Assembly: GCA_947585425.1 (NCBI GenBank)
Contig: CANPWZ010000014.1
Location: 1 to 48,793 of the forward strand
Direction of reading: 5' to 3'
Origin: an uncultured Oscillospiraceae bacterium
GTDB taxonomy: Bacteria; Bacillota; Clostridia; Oscillospirales; Oscillospiraceae
Length of the DNA stretch: 48,793 nt
Positions 25,555-34,849 of this stretch are shown piece after piece (position 1 is the stretch's first letter; each line of letters starts with the position of its first letter). The notes beneath the pieces are model-generated. The model ran no database searches, was not told the DNA's origin, and was given only the letters and a program-made list of their open reading frames with translations. A program made the translations under genes and the position numbers.

Positions 25555-27873
25555 TCATCTGTGTTTCCGCTTCGCCCATACAGCCGCCCCAATGAGGGCC
25601 GCCGCCGCGAGGATCCCCAGGGCGATCCCCGGGTACAGCCCCGGCGGGGTGTACCGCAGCTCCACCGTGTGTTCCCCGGCGGACAGCGGCACAGCCAGGA
25701 AGGTGTCCAGCCAGGTCCCCTGCTCCGCCCGCTCCCCGTCCACCAGGACGGCCCAGCCGTCCTCGGCGGGGATGGTGGTGAGCACCTGCCGGGGGCCGTC
25801 CGCCGTCACCCTCAGGGACACCCGGCCGCCGTCCTCCACCGACAGCACCTGGGCGGCGTCCACCTCCGCCACGGCAGAGGACAGGGCCGCCCGGTCCAGC
25901 GCCCAGAGGAACTTCTCAGGCGGCGTCCAGTCCCCCTGGCGCCACACGGTGACGGTACACGCCTCCCCCTCTGCCGGGGCGCCCAGATAGTGGACGCTGG
26001 CGGCCTCGGAGGAACCCAGGCGCACCGTCTCGCCCCCCGCCATCTCCACCTGGAAGGGGCCGGAGACGGACAAGTCGGCATAGACGGGCATCCCGAGGCC
26101 GGTAAAGGTAAAGGTCACCGCGCCCCCCTCGTCCCGCCACTCGGCGTCGATGGGGGCGAACGCCTCCGCCCGCTCCCCCGTCAGATCGGACAGCAGATCG
26201 TTCTGCCGCTCAAAGGGGGTGGGGGCGGCGCTGAGGGACGGAGCGCTCTCCCCGGCGCTGAGATAGGCGATGGGCAGGGCGTCCGGGTTCTTGTAAAGGG
26301 TGTACCCTCCGCTCCGGGCCGCCGCCTCGTAGGGCTGGCTCCCCTGGGAGATGACATAGCGAAAGTCCAGCAAAGCGTCGGTCACCGGGGTGGAGCCGTA
26401 GTAGGCGCACCACATCCAGGTCTGGGCAAAGCCCAGGGCCCGGGTGAGCTCGTTCACGCTGTGGTTGTAGAGGCTGCTGTAATGGGTGAGGCCGGGGTAG
26501 CCGAAGGCCAGGGGGCCGTTGTGGCCCCGGTCCTCGGTGGCCCCCATGCGGAAGAAGGGCTCGGAATCGTCCGCGTACGCCGCGGCGGTGAGGGCGGCGT
26601 TGGCCCGGTAGTCATCTTGGTAGGCGGCGTAGGACTGGTAATGGAACTGGCCGTCCAGCCCGGTGAGGATGTCCCGGGTATTCAGGCCCAGGTCCAGCAC
26701 CGTCAGCACCAGCAGGGCGGCGGCCGCGGCGCGCTCCAGAGCGGGGCCCCGCTTGCGGGCGGCGGCCAGGACGGGAGGCAGGGCCATGTTGGCCAGGGCC
26801 GCGATCACGAAGGAGATCACGAACCCGTACCGCCAGGGGAACCAGTTGGGCCGCTGCATCACGTGCCACAGCTTGTCCAGGGGAGACAGCAGGGCCGACG
26901 CCAGCACCGCCCCCAACAGACCCAGCCAGGCCAGCTTCTCCCGAAGGGGATGTCTCTGATAGAAGTAGAGGACGGCCAGCAGCACGGTCATCGTGCCGCA
27001 GAAGAAATAGGGCAGGGCGCTGTATGTCACCGAGGCGTAGGAGCCGGAGAACAGCCGCCCCAGGAGGGTCAGGGGATCGACAGTGAGGAGTCCGTCGTAG
27101 TCCACGTTGCCGCCGCTGAACTTGCCGGTGAAGGCGGCCAGGAAGGTGGGCAGCCACAGCCAGGCGGTGAGGCCCATGGCGCAGGCCGCCCCCCCCAGAA
27201 AGCGGCCCCAGGCCAGTCCCAGGGGCCTGCCGGAGCGCTTCAGCATCACGCACCGGGCGATGAAGTACAACAGGCAGAAGGCCCCCGCCATATAGGACAC
27301 ATACCAGCAGGAGAAAAAGCACACCGCCAGGGCCGCCACAAAGGGCCCGAAGCCCCGTCCCGCCAGGATACGCTCCAGAGCCAGCAAAATCAGGGGCAGC
27401 CAGATGACCCCATCCAGCCACATGAGGTTCATGGAGTTGGCGGCGTTATAGCTCATGAGGGCGTAGCTGACGGCGCACATCAGGGAGGCCGCCGGCGAGC
27501 CGGGAAACATCCGCTGGGAATACAGGGCGAAGGCGGCCCCGGCAAGGCCGATCTTCACCGCGGTGAGAAACAGCAGGGCCAGGGGCAGATACTCGTTGGG
27601 GACGAAAACGGTCAGCAGGGTGATGGGGCTCGCCGCGTAGAAGGAGAACACCCCCACGTAGGAGGTGCCCAGGGCCTTGGACCAGGAGAAGAACAGATCC
27701 CCGCTCTTCAGGGCGCAGAAGTACTCCGCATACTCGTCCGCCATGTCGGAGATCAGCACCGATTTGTCCCCCCAGGGGGCCATGCCCAGGTCCGCGTACA
27801 CCAGCAGCATCACCAAAAACGGGATGGCAAAGGCCAGCAGGCACACGATCACACGTCTCCGCCGGTCCGTCAT
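25555..27873 (-). CDS. YfhO family polytopic membrane protein (GT-C-like)
   Basis: 772 residues from ATG 27873 (MTDRRRRVIV), preceded by GAGGAGGGGG; the longer frame has no ribosome site. Twelve or more helices are followed by a large extracytoplasmic C-terminal domain and a last helix with a basic tail (WAKRKHR). The N-terminal loop APWGDKSVLISDMADEYAEY and LGTSYVGVFSFYAASP match the YfhO signature. In Bacillus, YfhO is involved in glycosylating lipoteichoic acid with lipid-linked sugars; the same kind of role is inferred here. Confidence 0.88.
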   Translation of the reverse strand: MTDRRRRVIVCLLAFAIPFLVMLLVYADLGMAPWGDKSVLISDMADEYAEYFCALKSGDLFFSWSKALGTSYVGVFSFYAASPITLLTVFVPNEYLPLALLFLTAVKIGLAGAAFALYSQRMFPGSPAASLMCAVSYALMSYNAANSMNLMWLDGVIWLPLILLALERILAGRGFGPFVAALAVCFFSCWYVSYMAGAFCLLYFIARCVMLKRSGRPLGLAWGRFLGGAACAMGLTAWLWLPTFLAAFTGKFSGGNVDYDGLLTVDPLTLLGRLFSGSYASVTYSALPYFFCGTMTVLLAVLYFYQRHPLREKLAWLGLLGAVLASALLSPLDKLWHVMQRPNWFPWRYGFVISFVIAALANMALPPVLAAARKRGPALERAAAAALLVLTVLDLGLNTRDILTGLDGQFHYQSYAAYQDDYRANAALTAAAYADDSEPFFRMGATEDRGHNGPLAFGYPGLTHYSSLYNHSVNELTRALGFAQTWMWCAYYGSTPVTDALLDFRYVISQGSQPYEAAARSGGYTLYKNPDALPIAYLSAGESAPSLSAAPTPFERQNDLLSDLTGERAEAFAPIDAEWRDEGGAVTFTFTGLGMPVYADLSVSGPFQVEMAGGETVRLGSSEAASVHYLGAPAEGEACTVTVWRQGDWTPPEKFLWALDRAALSSAVAEVDAAQVLSVEDGGRVSLRVTADGPRQVLTTIPAEDGWAVLVDGERAEQGTWLDTFLAVPLSAGEHTVELRYTPPGLYPGIALGILAAAALIGAAVWAKRKHR

Positions 27874-27904
27874 GGGCGCTCCCCCTCCTCTGATCGTTTC
27901 CGCT

Positions 27905-27933
27905 ATCTTACCCCAAATCGGGCGGGCTGTCAA
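27905..27933 (-). promoter_or_regulatory. Promoter of the YfhO-like gene
   Basis: Minus strand: TTGACA (27933-27928), 17-nt spacer, TAAGAT (27910-27905), 31 nt before the ATG. Confidence 0.85.
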
Positions 27934-27948
27934 TCGCGCCCCGCCGTC

Positions 27949-27977
27949 TTGACTTTTGGCCCCTGTGAGCATACAAT
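27949..27977 (+). promoter_or_regulatory. Promoter of the cysteine desulfurase gene
   Basis: TTGACT (27949-27954), 17-nt spacer, TACAAT (27972-27977). It is back to back with the YfhO promoter, the two -35 boxes being 15 nt apart. Confidence 0.85.
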
Positions 27978-28009
27978 TGTTATGTTTACTTGAGGAAAGG
28001 AGCCGTCTT

Positions 28010-29149
28010 ATGGACGAGCTGATCTATTTCGACTACGCCGCCACCACCCCCGTCCGCCCCGAGGCCGCCGCCGCCATGATGGACGCCCTGGGGCAGTTCG
28101 GCAACCCCTCCTCCCGGTATGGGTACGGCCGGGAGGCCGCCCGGCGGGTGAAAGAGGGCCGGGAGACCGTGGCCCGCGCCCTGGGGTGTTCCCCCGGGGA
28201 GGTGTACTTCACCTCCTGCGGCACCGAGGGGGACAACTGGGCCCTCCGCCGGGGGGCGGAGCTGGGCCGCCGGAAGGGGAAGCACATCGTCACCACCGCC
28301 GTGGAGCACGCCGCCGTGCTGGAGACCTGCCGGGACCTGGAGCGCCGGGGATACGAGGTCACATATTTGAAGCCCGACCGGGCTGGCCGGATCACCGCGG
28401 GCCAGGTGACGGCCGCCCTCCGGCCCGACACGGCGCTGGTGTCCATGATGCTGGTGAACAACGAGACGGGGGTGCTCCTCCCCGTGGCCGAGGCAGTACG
28501 GGCCGTCAAGGCGGCGGATAAGGCCGTCCTGTTCCACACCGACGCCGTCCAGGGCTTTTTGAAGGTCCCCTTCCCGGTTTGCTCCACCGGGGCGGATCTC
28601 ATCACCGTCAGCGGCCACAAGATCGGCGCCCCCAAGGGGATCGGCGCGCTGTACGTGAAAAAGGGCGTGCGCCTCGCTCCCCTGCTCACCGGGGGCGGCC
28701 AGGAGGAGGGCATCCGCTCGGGCACCGAGGCCACCGGCCAGATCGCCGCTTTCGCCGCCGCCGTCGCCGCCGCGCTGGACGACCCCAAAAGGCTGGAAAA
28801 GGCCGCCGCCGTGAAGGAGTACGCCCTCGCGCGGCTGAAGGCCGCCCTCCCCAAACTGGAGGTCATCTCCGCGGGGGACGTGGGCCACATCTGCGCCGTG
28901 ACCCTCCCCGGCTACAAGAGCGAGGTGGTGGTGCGGGTGCTGGGGGACAGGAACATCTGCATCTCCTCCGGCTCCGCCTGCCACAAGGGGAGGCCCAGCC
29001 ATGTGTTCGCCGCCATGGGCCTGCCCAAGCCCTGGCTGGACGGCGCCCTGCGCCTGTCCTTCTCCCCGGAGAGCACCAGAGCCCAGGCCGACGTTTTGGT
29101 TTCCGCCTTGAAAGAGGCGGCAAACTCCCTGTTCACCACCCTGTCCTGA
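28010..29149 (+). CDS. Cysteine desulfurase (NifS/IscS family)
   Basis: 379 residues from ATG 28010 with GAGGAAAGGAG upstream. A PLP-dependent enzyme that takes sulfur from cysteine for Fe-S clusters or thiolated tRNA. YFDYAATTPVRPE opens the fold, PLP binds Lys204 in SGHKIGAPKG, and the persulfide Cys324 lies in SSGSACHKGRPS. The RSGTE motif is present. No iscU or thiI follows; the next gene is MoxR-like after 15 nt. The acceptor is therefore unknown, and the many Fe-S centres of Rnf are one obvious demand. Confidence 0.92.
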   Translation: MDELIYFDYAATTPVRPEAAAAMMDALGQFGNPSSRYGYGREAARRVKEGRETVARALGCSPGEVYFTSCGTEGDNWALRRGAELGRRKGKHIVTTAVEHAAVLETCRDLERRGYEVTYLKPDRAGRITAGQVTAALRPDTALVSMMLVNNETGVLLPVAEAVRAVKAADKAVLFHTDAVQGFLKVPFPVCSTGADLITVSGHKIGAPKGIGALYVKKGVRLAPLLTGGGQEEGIRSGTEATGQIAAFAAAVAAALDDPKRLEKAAAVKEYALARLKAALPKLEVISAGDVGHICAVTLPGYKSEVVVRVLGDRNICISSGSACHKGRPSHVFAAMGLPKPWLDGALRLSFSPESTRAQADVLVSALKEAANSLFTTLS

Positions 29150-29164
29150 ATCGGAGGTATCCCC

Positions 29165-30106
29165 ATGAGCGAAACCAATCTGGCCGTTTCCGTCGTCAAC
29201 GAAGTCAAAAAGGCCGTGGTCGGCAAGGATGACGTGATCTTCAAGGCCCTGCTGGTCATCCTGGCCCGGGGCCATCTGCTGCTGGAGGACATCCCCGGCG
29301 TGGGCAAGACCACCCTGGCCCTGGCCTTCTCCAAGGCCCTGGGGCTCAGCTATAACCGGGTGCAGTTCACCCCCGACGTGATGCCCTCCGACCTGACGGG
29401 CTTTTCCCTCTACAACAAGGACACCGGGCGGATGGAGTACCAGTCCGGCGCCCTGCTGTGCAACCTGTTCCTGGCCGACGAGCTGAACCGGGCCACCAGC
29501 CGCACCAAGTCCGCCCTGCTGGAGGCCATGGAGGAGGGCAGGGTCACCGTGGACGGGGTCACCCACCCCATCCCGGAGCCCTTCCTGGTCATCGCCACCC
29601 AGAACCCGGCGGGGGCCTCCGGCACCCAGCTTCTGCCCGACTCCCAGCTGGACCGCTTCGCCATGCGCCTGTCCATGGGCTACCCCAGCGCGGCGGACGA
29701 GCTGGAGCTGCTGCGCCGCAAGGCCCAGGGCAACCCCCTGGACGCCATCGTCCAGGCGGCCTCCCACGAGGACCTGGCCCGCCTTCGGAGCGAGGTGGAC
29801 CGGGTATACATCAGCGACATCGTTCTGAATTACATCATCCGCCTGGTCCGCTCCACCCGGGAGAGCCCCCAACTGGCCCAGGGGGCCAGTCCCCGGGCCG
29901 CCATCGCCGTAGCGGCGCTGAGCCGGGCCGCGGCCTGGGCCCATGGCCGGGACTTCGTGGTGCCCGACGACGTGAAGTTCGTCTGGACCGACGCGGTGGC
30001 CCACCGGCTCATCCTGCCCACCGGCGCGGTGGGCAGCACGGAGCGGGCCGTTCGGATCGCGGACACGGTGCTCGCCACCGTCCCCGCCCCCCGTCTCCCC
30101 CAGTAA
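29165..30106 (+). CDS. MoxR-family AAA+ ATPase
   Basis: 313 residues, ATG preceded by CGGAGGTATCCCC. Walker A PGVGKTTLA near residues 43-51, Walker B LFLADELNRA, sensor 1 VIATQNPAG, and LPDSQLDRF are all conserved. MoxR ATPases act as chaperones or assembly factors for neighbouring von Willebrand-type or DUF58 proteins. Here it is the first of a MoxR-DUF58-transglutaminase set, a widespread envelope module. Confidence 0.93.
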   Translation: MSETNLAVSVVNEVKKAVVGKDDVIFKALLVILARGHLLLEDIPGVGKTTLALAFSKALGLSYNRVQFTPDVMPSDLTGFSLYNKDTGRMEYQSGALLCNLFLADELNRATSRTKSALLEAMEEGRVTVDGVTHPIPEPFLVIATQNPAGASGTQLLPDSQLDRFAMRLSMGYPSAADELELLRRKAQGNPLDAIVQAASHEDLARLRSEVDRVYISDIVLNYIIRLVRSTRESPQLAQGASPRAAIAVAALSRAAAWAHGRDFVVPDDVKFVWTDAVAHRLILPTGAVGSTERAVRIADTVLATVPAPRLPQ

Positions 30107-30110
30107 GGCC

Positions 30111-31100
30111 ATGGTCCACCGCCGCCTGATCTATCTGGCGGTCCTCCTGGCCGCCTTTGTCCTCCAGATCACCAGCGAGAGCTACCTGGGCCAGTTCGTG
30201 TTCGTGCTGACCCTGGCCCTGCCGGTGCTGTCCCTCCTGCTGTCCCTGCCGGGGATGCTGCGGACCAGGCTGGTCCTCACCGCCGGCCGTACCCGGGTCC
30301 TCCGCGGGGAGGGGGCCCGCTGGCGGCTGACGCTGGAGGCCCCCGCCGGGCTCCCCCTCTCCCGGCTGTCCCTGCGCCTCACCGAGCGCAACCTCTTCAC
30401 CGGGGAGACGCGGCGGCGCGCCGCCGTCCTGTCCGGGGCCCCCGTGGAGCTGGACGCGGACACCGGCCACTGCGGCCTGCTGGAGCTGTCCGCCAGCCGG
30501 GTGAAGGTGCTGGACTATCTGGGCCTGTTCTCCCTGCGGCGGCCCGCGTCGGAGCCCGCCCGCATCCTGTCCGCCCCCATCGCCGGGGAGCTCCGCCCCG
30601 TCCCTCAGCCGGAGGGCGGGGCCCGGTACGTCTCCCCCGCAGGCGCCGCCCGGAAGGGTTCCGGGGAGGACTACGACCTGCGGGACTACCGCCCCGGCGA
30701 CCCGCTTCGGTCCGTCCACTGGAAGCTGTCCTCCAAGTGGGACGAGCTCATCGTCCGGGAGCGGACGGAGAGCCCCTCCCCCCTGCCCCTGCTCACCTTC
30801 GACCGGGACGGGGGAGCGGAGGATCAGGATCAGATCATGGACAAGCTGGAGGCCCGGTGCCGGTTCCTGCTGGCCGCCCAGCGTCCCTTTGCCGTGCTGT
30901 GGCCGGGCGGGGACGGCAAGCCCGCCCTCCGCCGGGTGAGCGACGAAAAGGAGCTGGAGGACTGCCTCACCGCCGTCCTCTCCTCCCCGCCGCCCCCCGC
31001 CGGGGCCAAACTGGACAGCCTCCCCAAACTCATCGAGCTGGCCGGGGAGCCCGTGTTCCGCCTCCACCTCACCGCCGGAGAGGAGGACAGCTATGGATAA
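30111..31100 (+). CDS. DUF58 domain membrane protein
   Basis: 329 residues, ATG 4 nt after the MoxR stop. Two helices near the N-terminus (residues 5-45) precede a beta-rich region and the DUF58 signature GEDYDLRDYRPGDPLRSVHW with KLSSKWDELIVRE. DUF58 proteins work with MoxR ATPases and transglutaminase-like partners; exact activity unknown. It overlaps the next gene by 8 nt. Confidence 0.9.
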   Translation: MVHRRLIYLAVLLAAFVLQITSESYLGQFVFVLTLALPVLSLLLSLPGMLRTRLVLTAGRTRVLRGEGARWRLTLEAPAGLPLSRLSLRLTERNLFTGETRRRAAVLSGAPVELDADTGHCGLLELSASRVKVLDYLGLFSLRRPASEPARILSAPIAGELRPVPQPEGGARYVSPAGAARKGSGEDYDLRDYRPGDPLRSVHWKLSSKWDELIVRERTESPSPLPLLTFDRDGGAEDQDQIMDKLEARCRFLLAAQRPFAVLWPGGDGKPALRRVSDEKELEDCLTAVLSSPPPPAGAKLDSLPKLIELAGEPVFRLHLTAGEEDSYG

Positions 31101-33465
31101 GTCCTCCCGCCTGTCCGCCGCCGCTCTCGTCCTGGGCAACGGCGTGCTGCTGCTGTGCGCCCTGGTCGGGCTGGCGGTGTCCTTCGTGTCCCTGTATCCG
31201 CTGGATATACCGCCCGCCGCCCTGCTGCCTCAGGCGGTCATCTTCGCCCTGATCTCCCTGTGCGCCTGGTCCCTGCCCCGGTATTCCGGCCGGGTGTGCC
31301 TGGGCCTGGCCGCCCTGTGGGGATTCAACCTGTTTCTCAACTGGCAGAAGGCCGTCCAGGGCGCCATGCTGGTGACCTCCGTCTGCCTGGAGTTCGTCTG
31401 TTCCCGGCTGGGCTATGTCCCCCTGATCCACTATGACCTCCCCCCCGCCGTCTCCCAAACGGAGGTCACCGTCACCTTTTTGACCCTGGCGCTGGCCCTG
31501 CTGGCCCTGCTGCTGGGGGGCGCCGTGGCGCTGCTGAGAAGCTGTCTGACCGTGGTGCTCCTCACTCTGCCGCCTCTGCTGCCCGCCATGATCACCAGCG
31601 CACTGCCCCACTGGGGCGGCTTTGGGGCGCTGTGCGTGTGCTGGTGCGCGCTGCTGCTGTCCTCCCTCTGCCGCAAGGGGGAGGGCCGGGGCCGGCTCAT
31701 CATCGCCGGGGCCGCCGCCTCCGCCCTCCTGCTGGCGGGCATCGTTATCCTGTTCCCCAGCGATGGATATACCCGCCCCCAGTGGGCGGTGGACACGGAA
31801 CAGGCGGTGGTGGAGTTCGGCGACCGATTCCTGACCTTCCTCCGGAACTGGAAGGGCCCCTTCCACCGGCCCGACGCCCCCGCCCAGGGACCCTCCGAAG
31901 AGTCGGTGGACCTGTCCGGCGCCGGCGAGCGGCATTATGTCAACCAGCCGAAGCTGATCGTCCGATCCGCCGTGGGGGGGCACTACTACCTCCGGGGCAG
32001 CTCCTTCGACCAGTACACCGACTCCTCCTGGGAGGTCTTTCCCGACGAGGTGTGGGAGGAATATACCTCCGCCCTGCCGGAGGGCGCATGGACCGGCTCT
32101 CCCCTGCTGTTCCTGGGCGCCGCCAGCCCCTACCGGGTCTACCCCGCCGTGGTGGACAACGTGGACCACGAGAGCCCGTCGGTGTTCCTGCCCTATCAGA
32201 TGGTAGAACAGGACTGGGAGGAGACAGGCGCCTGGCCCTTCCGGGACCAGGGGTTCGTCCCGGCGGAGGACGCCTGGGGCTTTTCGGTGTTTATCACCGC
32301 CTATGACCGGGACCTGTCTGCCCTTCTCGCCTGGCCGGACACCCACGACGGGGCCCTCAGTCCCCTCCCGGGATCGGAGGCCCGGGCGGAGGAGGTCTAC
32401 CGGGACTACGTGTACCGGCACTATCTGGACGTGCCCTTTTCCGCCCGGGAGGCGGTGGAGGAGCTTCTTACGGAGAAGCCGGTGAACGGCGCGCAGCTCC
32501 TTTCGGATGAAAACGGCCGGTTTTATCTGCTGTGGCCCGACACCGGGCTCCTCATGCCGGCAGCCCGGCAGCCCGACCTGCTGGCCGGACTGATCCGGGA
32601 CCTGCTGGCGGAGCGGTGCGCCTACGACCTGGAGACCCCCGCCACCCCCGAGGGGGAGGACTATGTGACCTGGTTCCTCAATGAGAGCCGGCAGGGTTAC
32701 TGTATGCACTTTGCCACCGCCGCCGCCCTGATGTTCCGTACCCTGGGCGTCCCCGCCCGGTATGTCTCCGGCTATACGGCGGACCTGATCGCCAATGCCA
32801 CCTCCTATGTGCCCGACTCCGCCGCCCACGCCTGGGTGGAGATCTATGTGGACGGCTGGGGCTGGTACCCCGTGGAGGTCACCCCCGGCTTCTCCGACCA
32901 GTTCTCCCTGGACCGGGTGACTGAGGGCGGCCCCTCCCAGGAGGAGGAGCCCACCCTCCCGCCGGAGGTCACTGAGCCGCCCCGGCCCACCCCCACCCCG
33001 GCCCCCAGCCGCGCTCCCGCGCCGGACGCATCCCGCCCCCCGGAGGAGCCGGACGCGCCCGGGAGCCCTCTCTGGAGCGGACTGCTGGCGGCGCTGTCCG
33101 TGCTGGGCAGGATCCTGGCGGCGCTGGCGGCCGTCGCCGCCGGGCTGTGGCTCATCCAGTTCGCCCTGAAGTCCCGCCGTCGCCGCCGGCTCAGCCGGCC
33201 GGACACCAACGGGGCCGTCTTGGACAGCTACCGCTGGCTCAGCCGGATGCGGCCCTGGGGCGGCGAGATCCCGCCCGAGGCCGCCGCCCTGGCGGAAAAG
33301 GCCATGTACAGCGGCCGCCCCCTCACCGAGGAGGAGCGGCGGAGGGCCGTCGCCCTCTACGACGGCCAGCGGCAGCTGCTGTGGATGCGGCTGTACGGCT
33401 GGCGCCGGCTCACCTTCCTCTGGCTTTGGGGCGGGCCGGAAAAGCAAAAACCGTCATCCAAATAA
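31093..33465 (+). CDS. TgpA-like transglutaminase membrane protein
   Basis: 790 residues. About six N-terminal helices (residues 10-220) are followed by an outer domain with a transglutaminase core: Cys537 in GYCMHFATA, His579 in AHAWVEI, and at the third catalytic position Glu595 (PVEVTPG) in place of the more usual Asp. A Pro-rich linker near residues 620-655 leads to a last helix and a DUF4129-like cytosolic tail (SYRWLSRMRPWGGEIPPEA). Third member of the MoxR-DUF58-TgpA module, presumably modifying or cleaving cell-surface proteins. Confidence 0.9.
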   Translation: MDKSSRLSAAALVLGNGVLLLCALVGLAVSFVSLYPLDIPPAALLPQAVIFALISLCAWSLPRYSGRVCLGLAALWGFNLFLNWQKAVQGAMLVTSVCLEFVCSRLGYVPLIHYDLPPAVSQTEVTVTFLTLALALLALLLGGAVALLRSCLTVVLLTLPPLLPAMITSALPHWGGFGALCVCWCALLLSSLCRKGEGRGRLIIAGAAASALLLAGIVILFPSDGYTRPQWAVDTEQAVVEFGDRFLTFLRNWKGPFHRPDAPAQGPSEESVDLSGAGERHYVNQPKLIVRSAVGGHYYLRGSSFDQYTDSSWEVFPDEVWEEYTSALPEGAWTGSPLLFLGAASPYRVYPAVVDNVDHESPSVFLPYQMVEQDWEETGAWPFRDQGFVPAEDAWGFSVFITAYDRDLSALLAWPDTHDGALSPLPGSEARAEEVYRDYVYRHYLDVPFSAREAVEELLTEKPVNGAQLLSDENGRFYLLWPDTGLLMPAARQPDLLAGLIRDLLAERCAYDLETPATPEGEDYVTWFLNESRQGYCMHFATAAALMFRTLGVPARYVSGYTADLIANATSYVPDSAAHAWVEIYVDGWGWYPVEVTPGFSDQFSLDRVTEGGPSQEEEPTLPPEVTEPPRPTPTPAPSRAPAPDASRPPEEPDAPGSPLWSGLLAALSVLGRILAALAAVAAGLWLIQFALKSRRRRRLSRPDTNGAVLDSYRWLSRMRPWGGEIPPEAAALAEKAMYSGRPLTEEERRRAVALYDGQRQLLWMRLYGWRRLTFLWLWGGPEKQKPSSK

Positions 33466-33484
33466 CTGACAGGAGGTAATGACT

Positions 33485-34045
33485 ATGATCCCGACGCCGG
33501 AACAGGCATGGCAGCTGCTGTGCCGCTACAACGAGGGGGACTTCCACCGCAGGCACGCCCGCACCGTGGGCGACGTGATGCGCTGGTTCGCCGTGGACCA
33601 GGGCTTCGCCGACGAGGCCGACTACTGGGAGGCGGTGGGCGTCCTCCACGACCTGGACTTTGAGCGCTGGCCCGATGAACACTGCGTCAAGTGCCAGGAG
33701 CTCATGCGGGCCGAAGGCATCGACGAATCCCTCATCCGCTCCGCCGCCAGCCACGGCTGGGGGATGACCGGGGCGGACATCGAGCCCGTCCACCAGATGG
33801 AGAAGATCCTGTTTGCCGCCGACGAGCTCACCGGCCTCATCGGGGCCGTGGCCATCATGCGGCCCTCCAAAAGCGTGGACGACCTGGAGGTCAAGTCGGT
33901 GAAAAAGAAGTTCAAGGACAAGAAGTTCGCCGCCGGCTGCTCCCGGGACACCATTCAGCTGGGAGCGGACCGCCTGGGCTGGACCCTGGACGAACTCATC
34001 GAGAAGACCATCCTGGCCATGCGGGAGAGCCCCGCAGTGGATTGA
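33485..34045 (+). CDS. HD-domain hydrolase
   Basis: 186 residues. ATG 33485 is taken because AGGAGG lies 8 nt upstream; an ATG at 33479 is only 2 nt from it. The HD superfamily metal site is seen: RRHARTVGDVM, then His55-Asp56 in GVLHDLDFE, then SHGWGM, then AADELTGL. Such proteins are phosphohydrolases acting on nucleotides or related compounds. It follows the TgpA-like gene by 19 nt and ends the operon. Confidence 0.85.
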   Translation: MIPTPEQAWQLLCRYNEGDFHRRHARTVGDVMRWFAVDQGFADEADYWEAVGVLHDLDFERWPDEHCVKCQELMRAEGIDESLIRSAASHGWGMTGADIEPVHQMEKILFAADELTGLIGAVAIMRPSKSVDDLEVKSVKKKFKDKKFAAGCSRDTIQLGADRLGWTLDELIEKTILAMRESPAVD

Positions 34046-34057
34046 ACAGAGCGGCTG

Positions 34058-34090
34058 AGAGCCGTCCGCGAAAGCGGGCGGCTCTTTTTT
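34058..34090 (+). terminator. Intrinsic terminator after the HD gene
   Basis: 12-bp stem (34058-34069 with 34074-34085, loop GAAA, one G-T pair) followed by six T. It separates the MoxR operon from the signalling island. Confidence 0.92.
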
Positions 34091-34139
34091 CGCGCCCGTC
34101 CGGGGGAGGAAAGAAGTTCGACGGCGGGAAAGCCTCCGA

Positions 34140-34148
34140 TGTTACAAT
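34140..34148 (+). promoter_or_regulatory. Possible extended -10 promoter of the signalling island
   Basis: TGTTACAAT at 34140-34148 (TGn + TACAAT) with no good -35 at 16-18 nt. It is the only promoter-like site between the terminator and the first FHA gene, 52 nt before that start. Confidence 0.4.
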
Positions 34149-34199
34149 CGAAAAGGTACAAAAAGGAAGCCAAAAACCAGAAAGAAAGGCGGAAAAAAG

Positions 34200-34808
34200 A
34201 TGTTGACGTTGGCGATCTGGATCGTGGTAAACGGGGCCATCGGGGCCCTGGTGGGACTCATCCCCTATTTCCTCTGCAAAAGCCAGCTGAAGCCCAATAT
34301 GGCCCAGCTGGCCCTGCTGTGCTGCACCATCGGCGGGGCCGTCGTGTTCGGCCTGGCGGTGCTGGTGGCCATCGGGTTCGGCGTCGCCGCCTTTGTCAGC
34401 GCGGGCGACACCGCCCCCGTCTTCCGGCGGAAGCCTCCCGCCGCCCCGGCGGCTCCCCAGCCCGGCCCCGCCTACTACGAGTACAATGACCAGTCCCGGC
34501 TGGGCCTCCGTTGTCTGTCCGGCCCCATGAAGGGCCGGGTCTACCCGGTGGGCAGCGACGGGATCATGATGGGCCGGGATTACGACTGCGCCGTCCGCTT
34601 CGACCCCCAGACCCCCGGCATCAGCCGCCACCACTGCTCCATCCGCTGGTACCAGGGAGGGGCGGCCCTGGTGGACCTGGGCTCCAGCTACGGCTCATTC
34701 CTGGCAAACGGCACCAGGCTCCCCCCCAACTATCCCACCGCCGCTCAGGTGGGGACCCGGTTCTACCTGGGCACCCCCGCCAACCTGTTCGAGCTCATCC
34801 AGATGTGA
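34200..34808 (+). CDS. Membrane-anchored FHA domain protein
   Basis: 202 residues; the ATG has only a moderate ribosome site (AAAGGCGG). Two N-terminal helices (about residues 3-25 and 35-65) are followed by a Pro/Ala linker and a cytoplasmic C-terminal FHA domain: MMGRDYDCAVRF, then GISRHHCSIRW, then SSYGSFLANGTRL. The Arg, Ser, His and Asn positions that bind phosphothreonine are all present. First gene of the kinase/phosphatase island. I infer a membrane reader of phosphorylated partners. Confidence 0.88.
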   Translation: MLTLAIWIVVNGAIGALVGLIPYFLCKSQLKPNMAQLALLCCTIGGAVVFGLAVLVAIGFGVAAFVSAGDTAPVFRRKPPAAPAAPQPGPAYYEYNDQSRLGLRCLSGPMKGRVYPVGSDGIMMGRDYDCAVRFDPQTPGISRHHCSIRWYQGGAALVDLGSSYGSFLANGTRLPPNYPTAAQVGTRFYLGTPANLFELIQM

Positions 34809-34849
34809 TCTGACCACACAAATATATCAAAAAACAGGAGGAAAACGAG